DNA of 64,000 nt from DATKRB01 sp963794215 (lineage in GTDB: Bacteria; Actinomycetota; Acidimicrobiia; Acidimicrobiales; RAAP-2), in the NCBI GenBank assembly GCA_963794215.1, contig CAWCCQ010000003.1:503338-567337 (forward strand), read 5' to 3'. A program made the position numbers and the translations under genes. Below are positions 54,478 through 64,000 of the stretch, piece after piece (position 1 is the first letter of the stretch; each line of letters opens with the position of its first letter). Under the pieces are notes generated by a model. It did not search any database, was not told the DNA's origin, and saw only the letters and a list, made by a program, of their open reading frames with translations.

Positions 54478-54595
54478 TCCCGGCGGCGTCCTACTCTCCC
54501 AGGGGGCCTCCCCCCAAGTACCATCGGCGCTGGCGGGCTTAACTGCCGTGTTCGGAATGGGAACGGGTGTTTCCCCGCCGCCATGGCCACCGGAA
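54478..54595 (-). rRNA. rrf: 5S ribosomal RNA
   Basis: On the minus strand the gene starts GTTTCCGGTGGCCATGGCG and includes the conserved 'CCCGTTCCCATTCCGAACAC' loop and 'AGTTAAGCCCGCCAGCGCCG', ending GGACGCCGCCGGG. Length about 117. It is the last gene of the 16S-23S-5S operon, ~95 bases after 23S. Confidence 0.97.
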
Positions 54596-54998
54596 ACTCT
54601 GCGCTCTTCGGACCATCGGCAGGGCACTGCCGTCGGTCGATACGGGCGCGTCGATCGCGTCCCTGAGCGTTCCAGAGCGAGCACGAGCAAGTCTCCAAGC
54701 CCTCGGCCGATTAGTACCGGTCGGCTGAACACATTGCTGTGCTTACACCTCCGGCCTATCAACGTGGTCGTCTAGCCACGGGCCTTACCAGGTTATCCCT
54801 GTGGGAGATCTCATCTTGAAACGGGCTTCGCACTTAGATGCTTTCAGCGCTTATCCCACCCGTAGGTCGCAAACCAGCCGTGCCCTTGGCAGGACAACTG
54901 GCACACGAGAGCTACGTCCGTCCCGGTCCTCTCGTACTAGGGACAGCCTTTCTCAGATCTCCTGCGGCTGCATCGGATAGGGACCGAACTGTCTCACG

Positions 54999-55737
54999 CA
55001 TGTGATTCCCGCATTACTGCGGGCATAGACTATACCTCCACCCTATTTCTAGGGGCTGGCGTGTTATGGCTTCACTGGGGGTCCAGCACGCCGCAGTGCG
55101 ACGTTACAAAGCCATCTCCTCGCTGTGACGGGCGAGGAAGTCGTTACAGGGGCACAACACGCCCTTGCTACGCAGATGTTGCTCGACATCTACGGCGGAA
55201 ATCCGCTTCGTTTTCGAATAGTTTAGGGTTGCAAAAGCGTCCACTTCACGTGCTAGCTGCAGGAACACCTCGGGGTCCCGTCATCCGGCCAAGCCGGGGA
55301 AGGAGCCGAAGTGCTCGCCGCTACGTGCTCTTCTTTAAAGACGACGTAGGGTCTGATCTCTTCCAGCAAGGAGGTCACGATCGGGCCGACTCGTGATGAC
55401 GAGATCACTCATACCGGTTCCCCGATCTCGCAGGTATCCTCCGCCGACGAGCTGCTGGATATACACCAACCCTCGTCTTGCGGACGTCGCTTGCGAGAAC
55501 GAGACACTCGCTCGGATGTAGAACCCGAACCGGTACTCCTTCTGGCGGACGAGTTGGAAGTGAATACTCCCATCCCCGTCCAGAAATCCCTGCAACATAG
55601 GACGCTTCGAACGCTCTCATCGTGTTGGCCTTCCCTCGGTATTGCCCTGAACTTACCGTTCGGTTGTAACGCTCAGGGTTTCACCGATATGAGCCAGTGA
55701 ACACCCAGGGATTACTTCCTGGGGACGCAGTGTTCCT
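54999..55737 (-). mobile_element. group I intron at 23S position L2593 (739 bp)
   Basis: The 5' exon ends GAACGT (U2593), the intron begins AGGAACAC and ends in G before CGTGAGAC, as group I splicing requires. Core-like elements on the minus strand: an S-like GGTATAGTC (55028-55036), an R-like GTAACGACTTCC (55136-55147) and a Q-like segment 'AGGGCAATACCGAGG' in the 5' ~115 bases. The rest is a LAGLIDADG endonuclease frame whose 3' end overlaps the R element. L2593 is the site of the chloroplast intron encoding I-CreI. Subclass and folding were not computed. Confidence 0.9.
55104..55620 (-). pseudogene. I-CreI-like LAGLIDADG homing endonuclease, three indels
   Basis: Start ATG 55620 ('MRAFEASYVAGF'). 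Read over one-base changes near 55585 (extra G in GCAGGGATTT), 55385 (extra C in CGGCCCGATC) and about 55275-55330 (one base short), the frame gives AGFLDGDGS (single LAGLIDADG motif), 'GGGYLRDRGTGMSDLV', 'SLLEEIRPYVVFKEEHV' and 'FLQLAREVDAFATLNYSKTK'. These align with I-CreI blocks GFVDGDGSI, GYVRDRGSVSDY and VDQIAALNDSKTRK. Total ~171 residues against 163 in I-CreI, so a homodimeric enzyme cutting the L2593 site is expected if intact. Confidence 0.85.
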
Positions 55738-55760
55738 ACGTTCTAAACCCAGCTCGCGTA

Positions 55761-55796
<36 letters not shown>

Positions 55797-55797
55797 G

Positions 55798-55843
<46 letters not shown>

Positions 55844-56062
55844 TCCCGTCGATATGGACTCTTGGGGAAGATGAGCCTGTTATCCCCGGGGTACCTTTTA
55901 TCCGTTGAGCGACGGCGCTTCCACACGCAACCGCTGGATCACTATGCCCTGCTTTCGCACCTGCTCGACTTGTAGGTCTCGCAGTCAAGCTCCCTTTTGC
56001 CATTGCACTCGACGGCTGATTGCCAACCAGCCTGAGGGAACCTTTGGGCGCCTCCGTTACAC

Positions 56063-56094
<32 letters not shown>

Positions 56095-56352
56095 ACCTGA
56101 CGCTGTCCCTGACCCGGATAACGGGCCGAGGTTAGGGTCCCGGCACAAACAGGGTGGTATTTCAAGGTTGCCTCCACCTCGGCTAGCGCCGAAGCTTCCA
56201 AGGCTCCCACCTATCCTACACAATTTGTACCAAAATCCAACATCAAGCTGTAGTAAAGGTCCACGGGGTCTTTCCGTCCTGATGCAGCTAACGAGCATCT
56301 TTACTCGTACTTCAATTTCGCCGGGTCTGTGGTTGAGACAGTAGGGAAGTCG

Positions 56353-56407
<55 letters not shown>

Positions 56408-57203
56408 CACTTTTGTTACTACCCTTACCACTAGCGCAAAACGCTAGCGATGGATATGAGCGGCTAGATCATTTCTGCCTAGCTCCCCATGTCGCCATAG
56501 GGGTCGGACTATATCTTCGTCCCGATCGACTGCGCTCATTGGGAAATGAGCAGGTCCAACCGGGAGCTTCGCGTGTAGTCTCTGAGGATCCCTCAAGAAT
56601 CTGCTCGATGAGTTCTTGCCCGCTGCTTGCCATTGGCATTCATGCCAAAGGCACAGTGCGACGATCCGCTCGAATCCATCGACCGTCAAGTGCTCTCGTC
56701 GCCGCATCGCTCGCACAACCTCTGCGAAGAGTCGAAGTTCTCATCCTTCACAAGAAGCGGGTACGTCTCGAAGAACGGAATGATCGATCTCTTCAAGTCA
56801 CGGAGTGCCCAGACCGAATAGGTCAGGACGCTGCTCTTCGGACCTTTCGCGCACACGTACCGCATCCGAAAGAACGAACATCAGTGCTTCGAGCACGTCG
56901 TCGATAATCCGATGCTGGTAAACCTGGAAGGCGGCTTGAAGCTGCCAACCTCCGTGTCTATGCATCAGAGTGACTCCGATGCACTGACACCAGAAGCAGC
57001 CTTCGCCATCCACGAAACCCAGCGATCCAATTGGGATCGAGCAGAACGCTCGGCTCGTGAGGTTTCCTGCTGATTGTCCGCACCGGACGGATTTTCACTG
57101 CCCATGCCGCACCCTACGAAGCGGGTGTGACATGGACGAGTACCGCCGGATACTCGGATGTTCCAGCATATAGCCAAGTTTTATAACAGCCAAGTTGATC
57201 TTC
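56408..57203 (-). mobile_element. group I intron at 23S position L1923 (796 bp)
   Basis: The 5' exon ends TATAACGGT (U1923), the intron runs from GAAGATCAAC to ...CAAAAGTG and the 3' exon starts CCTAAGG. Conserved R (CAGAGACTACACG, 56572-56584 on the minus strand) and S (AAGATATAGTCC, within 56506-56520) elements are near-perfect and pair as P7. A Q-like 'GGACAATCAGCAGGAAACC' lies in the 5' part. L1923 is the insertion site of the chloroplast intron encoding I-CeuI. A LAGLIDADG frame fills the middle. Confidence 0.92.
56469..57098 (-). pseudogene. LAGLIDADG homing endonuclease in L1923 intron, about five indels
   Basis: GTG 57098 opens 'KIRPVRTISRKPHEPSVLLD'. After removing one T in GGGTTTCGTGG (near 57015) the motif 'NWIAGFVDGEGCFW' appears. 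Further segments, each one base out of phase, are 'WQLQAAFQVYQHRIIDDVLE', 'AKGPKSSVLTYSVWALRDLK' with 'IIPFFETYPLL', 'MRRREHLTVDGFERIVAL', 'MNANGKQRAR' and 'LIEQILEGSSETTREAP'; the last is encoded by the R element of the intron core. All blocks of the single-motif bacterial rRNA-intron endonucleases are conserved, so decay is recent or artefactual. The true 3' end may be nearer 56560. Confidence 0.8.
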
Positions 57204-57238
<35 letters not shown>

Positions 57239-58081
57239 AGGTTCAGAGCTTCGCCCGAAGGACTAACCCTTCCCCGTAACCTTCCGGCACCGGGCAGGCG
57301 TCACAGCGTATACATCGTCTTAGGACTTCGCACGCTGCTGTGTTTTTAGTAAACAGTCGCTTTCCCCAATTCTCTGCGACCTCCTCGAGCTCGGGACGCG
57401 AAGTCCTTCACCCTAATGAGGCCCTCCTTCTCCCGAAGTTACGGAGGTATTTTGCCGAGTTCCTTAACCACAGTTCTCCCGATCGCCTTGGTATTCTCTA
57501 CCTGCCCACCTGTGTCGGTTTGGGGTACGGGCACCGTGCCAGCTCGCTAGAGGCTTTTCTTGGCAGCATGGGATTAGTGACTTCGCCTGAAACGGCTCGG
57601 GATCACGTCTCAGGGTATATGAGGTCCGGATTTGCCTAGACCTCTCCCTACACGCTTCCCCCAGGACAACCAACGCCTGGGCTCACCTACCCTCCTGCGT
57701 CCCCCCTTCGCTTCCCTCGCTCAGGGTCGGTCGGTTCGACCCGAAGGTCAGCCCCTTAGTACCCCTGATTCGGGATGGGCGCGGACACGGTGGTACTGGA
57801 ATATCAACCAGTTGTGCATCGACTACGCCTCTCGGCCTCGCCTTAGCTCCCGACTGACCCTGGGCGGATTAGCCTTCCCCAGGAACCCTTGGGCTTACGG
57901 CGGAGGGGTTTCTCACCCCTCTCTCGCTACTCATGCCAGCATTCTCACTCGACCACGCTCCACGACGGTTCACACCGCCGCTTCACTGCGAGATCGACGC
58001 TCCCCTACCACTCCCGTCTTGCGACGAGAATCCGCAGCTTCGGCTCTTGACTTGAGCCCCGTTACATTGTCCGCGCAGGAC

Positions 58082-58148
<67 letters not shown>

Positions 58149-58762
58149 TTCTGCGTTCCCACATCGTTTTCCACTTAGTCAAGAATTTGGGGCCTTAGCT
58201 GGCGGTCTGGGCTGTTTCCCTTTCGACCAACGAAGCTCATCCCCCGTGGTCTCACTGCCAGACTCTGGAGCATCGGCATTCGGAGTTTGATTGGGGTCAG
58301 TAAGCTTGTAGGCCCCCTAGCCCATTCAGTGCTCTACCTCCGATGCTGAACATCTGACGCTGCACCTAAATGCATTTCGGGGAGAACCAGCTATCACCGA
58401 GTTTGATTGGCCTTTCACCCCTAACCACAGGTCATCCCCCCTGTTTTCAACCAAGGTGGGTTCGGCCCTCCACGGGGTCTTACCCCCGCTTCAGCCTGCC
58501 CATGGCTAGATCACTCGGCTTCGGGTCTACCGCATGCGACTGAACGCCCTATTCAGACTCGCTTTCGCTCCGGCTCCCCTCGTCGGGTTAACCTCGCCAC
58601 ACACGGTAACTCGCTGGCTCATTCTTCAAAAGGCACGCCATCACGGCCGGCAAACCGATTAGTGCATCGCCGCCCCGAAAGCGGTTGCGTCTTGCATCGG
58701 AGCCGACGACGCTCTGACTGTTTGTAAGCCAACGGTTTCAGGTACTATTTCACTCCCCTCCC

Positions 58763-58810
<48 letters not shown>

Positions 58811-59336
58811 CTGTGAGTACTTAGCCTTTCGAGGTGGTCCTCGCAGATTCACGCCGGCTTTCCCGGATCCGGCGCTACTCGGGATGTCCAAGCGGAGACC
58901 CCGTGCCTTTCGTGTACGGGGCTCTTACCCTCTATGGCGTGCTGTTCCAGACCACTTCCGCTAAGCACGGGATTTGTAACTCCGCGAAGGGTCTGGTGCC
59001 CCTTCTCTTGCATCCCACGACCCCGACCCAGCAACGCCACCAGGCTTAACACTGGCTCGGTTTAGGCTGATCCCTTTTCGCTCGCCGCTACTCAGGGAGT
59101 CGCTGTTGCTTTCTTCTCCTCGGGGTACTGAGATGTTTCAATTCCCCCGGTTCCCTCTCCCGGCCCTATGCGTTCAGGCCGGAGTGACACCCCATGACGG
59201 GTGCCGGGTTTCCCCATTCGGACATCCACGGATCGAAGCTTGGTAGGCAGCTCCCCGTGGCTTTTCGCAGCCTCCCACGTCCTTCTTCGGCTTCAGGCGC
59301 CAAGGCATCCACCGTTGGCTCTTTGTAGCTTGGAGA

Positions 59337-61241
<1,905 letters not shown>

Positions 61242-61593
61242 GGTCTTGGCTCGGCCCCGAAGGGCTCTGCCGAAACCGGAGAGCCGACCCGGGATGACTC
61301 GTCCCCGGTTGACAGCACAGGCGTTGATGTCCCCGAGGGGACCTCCCAGCCTGCCAATGCACTTCTTTGACGTTCGACCCAAGGCGCCGAAGCGCCGTGA
61401 GCCGCCCGCACTGGCTTTTGGCTCTCCCTATTCCGTTTTCAAGGAGCGACCGGGCACACACCGATAACGGCGTTGGTGCCGGGTGGCTCCGAGGGGCGAC
61501 GTCGGACGGTGAACACCGTCGAGGCGACTCCCTCGGCCCCGGCGCACGGGTGGCTCGTCTTGCGGACGCGCTCCCATTTGCGGCGGGATGGTT
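61242..61593 (-). other. 16S leader region with processing stem
   Basis: About 350 bases from the transcription start to mature 16S. 61431-61451 pairs with the spacer at 59485-59505 (20 of 21 Watson-Crick plus one G-U) to form the pre-16S stalk cut by RNase III. A small hairpin gacggtgaacaccgtc lies at 61504-61519. Confidence 0.8.
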
Positions 61594-61622
61594 ACCTTAC
61601 CAGTCGATCGCCGCGCCGTCAA
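61594..61622 (-). promoter_or_regulatory. rRNA operon promoter
   Basis: On the minus strand TTGACG (61622-61617), 17-bp spacer and TAAGGT (61599-61594), a near-consensus sigma70-type promoter with the TAnnnT -10 usual in actinobacterial rRNA genes. Confidence 0.75.
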
Positions 61623-62247
61623 CGGCGGCGCCGGCTCGGCTCCGACCGGGGTGGCCCGGCCCGCCGGCCCGGTTTCGAGACGTTGGGGTCACCGGGCACC
61701 CACCAGCGCCACCGGTAGCTCGGTGGCCTTCGAGAGCCCGACCCGGGGGCCCTGGGCGGGCCGGCGGCGGGGCGTCCCGTCGTCGAGGAGCAGCACCCCC
61801 CGGTCCCCGGTGACCAGGTCGGCCCCGTCGTGGCTCCCGGTCGATGCCGAGGGCCTGGCACAGCTTGGCCGGCCCGCTGCACAGGTCCGCGCTCGCGCCC
61901 GGCCGCCGGCGGGCGGCCCGCATCTCCTCCAGCCCGGCCACCGGGGCGAGGGCCCGGAGCAGCACCGCCGCGGGCCACACCTCGGGGCCGCAGACCACGT
62001 TGGCGCACCAGTGCATCGCCGTAGGTGAAATAGACGTAGAGCCGGCCCGGGGGCCCGAACATGGTGGCGTTGCGGGCCGTCTCGCCCCGGTAGGCGTGGC
62101 TGGCCGGGTCCATCCGCTCCCCGGTAGGCCTCGACCTCGACGATGCGACCCACCCGGGACCCGTCGGGCGAGCAGCTTGTTGAGGAGCCGCGGGGCCACC
62201 TCGACGAATCGGCGGCGAGCGCCGCAGCGCTCGACCGGCTCGGCCAC
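61619..62247 (-). CDS. 3-methyladenine DNA glycosylase (AAG/MPG type), several frameshifts
   Basis: GTG 62247 starts 'AEPVERCGARRRFVEVAPRL'. Across several indels the conserved blocks are 'VGRIVEVEAYRGADGPG' and 'YRGETARNATMFGPPGRLYV', 'HWCANVVCGPE', 'AVLLRALAPVAGLEEMRAAR', 'SGPAKLCQALGIDR' and the end 'WWVPGDPNVSKPGRR'. The enzyme removes alkylated purines in base excision repair. Each block is well conserved, and the indels (about one per 100 bases) look like sequencing error. The ends are approximate. Confidence 0.82.
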
Positions 62248-62253
62248 CCGAGG

Positions 62254-63680
62254 TCAGACGGAGGCCGGCGGTGGCGGGCCGCTGGGCAGGCCGGCGAGAC
62301 GGGACCGGTCGACGTCGAGCCGGCGACCGAAGCGGTCCAGCTGCTCGGCCACCGGCCGGGCCCGGCCCCCCCGGGCGTGGTGCGGCGGGTCACCGCCACC
62401 CCGGGCTCCAAGAGCGGCCACCGCCTCGTCACCGAGGTCGGGGTGGGCCTCCACGAGCTCGGCCAGGGGACCTGGCGCTCGAGCGAGTCGCGCACGAGGG
62501 CGCCGACCAGGGCGTGGGCCTGGCGGAACGGCATCCCGCCCTCCACCAGCGACTCGGCCAGGTCGACGGCGGCCGCCGCCGGGCGCGTCGGCGGCCGCCG
62601 CATCGGTCGCCAGGTGTCGAGGTCGACGGTGGCTAGAGCCCGGTCATGGCCGCGCAGGGCCCGGCGGACCTGGTCGAGCGGCGTCGAAGAGCGGCTCCTT
62701 GTCCTCCTGGAGGTCGCGGTTGTAGGCGAGGGGCAGGCCCTTCAGGGTGGCGAGCAGCCCGGTCAGGTGGCCGATGAGGCGGCCGGCCTTGCCCCGGGCC
62801 AGCTCGGCCACGTCGGGGTTCTTCTTCTGCGGCAGCATCGAGCTGCCGGTGGCGTAGGCGTCGTCGAGCGCGCAGAAGCCGAACTCCTCGGTCGACCACA
62901 GCACGATCTCCTCGCCCAGGCGGGAGAGGTGGACGCCGAGGAGGGCCAGGTCGAAGAGGGCCTCGGCCACGAAGTCCCGGTCGGAGACCGCGTCGAGGGA
63001 GTTCTCGAAGCGGCCGGCGAAGCCGAGCTCCTCGGCCACCAGTCGGGGTCGAGGGGCAAGCGACGACCCGGCCAGCGCGCCGGCCCCGAGGGGCGAGACG
63101 TCGAGCCGGTCGACGGTGTCGCCACCAGGCGGTCGACGTCGCGGGCCAGGGCCCAGCCGTGGGCCAGCAGATGGTGGGCGAGCAGCACCGGCTGGGCCCG
63201 CTGCAGGTGGGTGTAGCCCGGCAGGTAGGCGTCGCCGGCCTCCCGGGCCCGGCGCCAGCAGCACCTCCTGGAGCGCCGAGCACGCTCGGCGGCCACGGCG
63301 ACCAGCGCCCGGCGGCGAACAGGCGCAGGTCGGTGGCCACCTGGTCGTTGCGGCTCCGGCCGGTGTGGAGCTTGGCGCCCGACGTCGCCGGCGAGCTCGG
63401 TGACCCGCCGCTCGACGGCGGTGTGGACGTCCTCGTCGCTCGGCTCGGAAGACGAAGGTGCCCGTCCCCAGCTCGCTCCTCGACCCGGTCGAGGGCGGCC
63501 AGCAGGATGGCCACCTCGTCGGCGGCAGGATGCCCGGCCCGGCCCAGCCCCCGGACGTGGGCCCGCGAGCCGGCCAGGTCGTCGGCGCGCCAGCCGCCGG
63601 TCGAAGGGCAGGCTGACGGTGAACGCCACCACCTCGTCGGCCATCGGGCCCTCGCCGAGGCGACCCTGCCAGAGGGTCAC
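62254..63680 (-). CDS. argH: argininosuccinate lyase ArgH, many frameshifts
   Basis: Start GTG 63680 ('VTLWQGRLGEGPMADEVVAF'). Ordered conserved segments are 'FEPSDEDVHTAVERRVTELA', 'GAKLHTGRSRNDQVATDLRL', 'YLPGYTHLQRAQPVLLAHHL', 'SPLGAGALAGSSL', 'ENSLDAVSDRDFVAEALFDL', the signature 'GSSMLPQKKNPDVAELARGK', and the C-terminal domain 'GGMPFRQAHALVGALVRDSL'. At least eight indels are needed; several are single extra G or C. It cleaves argininosuccinate to arginine and fumarate. The start overlaps the argG stop by 4 bases. Confidence 0.88.
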
Positions 63681-64000
63681 GACCCGCCGTCGTCTCGGGG
63701 CAGCCCGGGTCGCCGGCGCCGCCCTGGCGGGCCGCCCAGGTGGCCACGCCCAGGCCCCAGAGGCGCACGAAGCCCTCGGCGTCGGCGTGGTGGAAGGTGT
63801 CGGCGGCGTCGTAGGTGGCCAGTCCGTAGTCGTAGAGGCCGACCGGGCTCCGCCGGCCCGGCGACGACGCACCGCCCCCGGCGCCTCGAAGCGCAGCCGA
63901 ACCTCGCCGGTCACGTAGCGCTGGGTCGAGGCAAGAAGGCGTCGAGGGCCTGCTTGAGCGGCGAGAACCAGAGCCCGTCGTAGACGAGCTCGGCCCAGCG
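63677..64000 (-). CDS. argG: argininosuccinate synthase ArgG, C-terminal part
   Basis: The last ~108 residues, cut by the window edge. 'RWAELVYDGLWFSPLKQALD' and 'STQRYVTGEVRLRFEAPGAV' then 'LYDYGLATYDAADTFHHADA' and 'EGFVRLWGLGVATWAARQGG' are the known ArgG C-terminus, in more than one frame (bases missing near 63930 and 63868). The enzyme joins citrulline and aspartate, the step before ArgH. Confidence 0.88.

Noticed and set aside
51876..54698. 940-codon open frame taken at full length
   Set aside because: Its first ~75 codons run through the terminator and 5S gene and its last ~130 lie antisense-frame within the aldolase; only the middle part is supported.

Overview
The window is high-GC DNA from an actinobacterium. 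The Pup-proteasome cluster, GarA/FtsR/BFN synteny, an actinobacterial acidic zinc-ribbon protein, MptB-like and GT87 glycosyltransferases and the divergence from mycobacterial homologues suggest an uncultured member of the Acidimicrobiia; this placement is inference from protein style, not from a search. No tRNA gene, CRISPR array, insertion sequence or prophage was recognised.

Layout. 0-12.8 kb (+ strand): end of trmI, a divergent small ferredoxin, then arc/mpa-dop-pup-prcB-prcA-pafA (complete pupylation and proteasome system), tatA-tatC, a Ski2-like helicase and an unusual tandem ThyX-like protein; this order is close to the M. tuberculosis trmI-mpa-dop-pup-prcBA-pafA-tatAC-helY region. 13.2-19 kb: acidic zinc-ribbon protein, helical protein, GNAT, a low-complexity hypothetical, inorganic pyrophosphatase and a divergent CYTH-CHAD protein. 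19.3-26.5 kb: double hot-dog thioesterase-like gene, MptB-like mannosyltransferase, and a polyhydroxyalkanoate set (XRE regulator, phaC, acyl-CoA ligase, phasin-like protein). 26.5-27.8 kb: fluoride riboswitch and two FluC/CrcB subunits. 27.8-36 kb: glycine cleavage gcvT-gcvPA-gcvPB, MerR plus nuclease-like protein, ABC ATPase with an iron-box-like palindrome, thiG and thiD. 36-48 kb: GT87, S9 peptidase, lipoprotein, BFN (DUF151), ftsR, garA, gcvH, a GDP-mannose/phosphomannomutase-type fusion, a CDP-alcohol phosphatidyltransferase and DUF1015. 48-54.4 kb: 2-oxoacid:ferredoxin oxidoreductase korAB, class I aldolase and a TPR protein. 54.4-61.6 kb (- strand): a 16S-23S-5S rRNA operon with promoter, processing stems and terminator. 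61.6-64 kb: mpg, argH and the end of argG, all riddled with indels.

The most striking content is the rRNA operon. The 23S gene carries two insertions of 739 and 796 bp with the hallmarks of group I introns (5' exon ending in U, last intron base G, R/S core elements). They map to E. coli positions 2593 and 1923, the sites occupied by the introns encoding I-CreI and I-CeuI in algal chloroplasts. Each carries a LAGLIDADG endonuclease reading frame, the one at 2593 resembling I-CreI itself, and both frames are broken by indels here. The 16S gene also has a 48-bp tandem duplication at its 5' end.

A caution for every reader: about fifteen otherwise well-conserved genes are split by single-base indels, most of them insertions, while many long genes are intact. 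Indels cluster in 43.5-46 kb and 61.6-64 kb. This looks more like assembly or sequencing error than widespread pseudogenisation, so frameshifted genes are annotated across their full extent with the shift noted.
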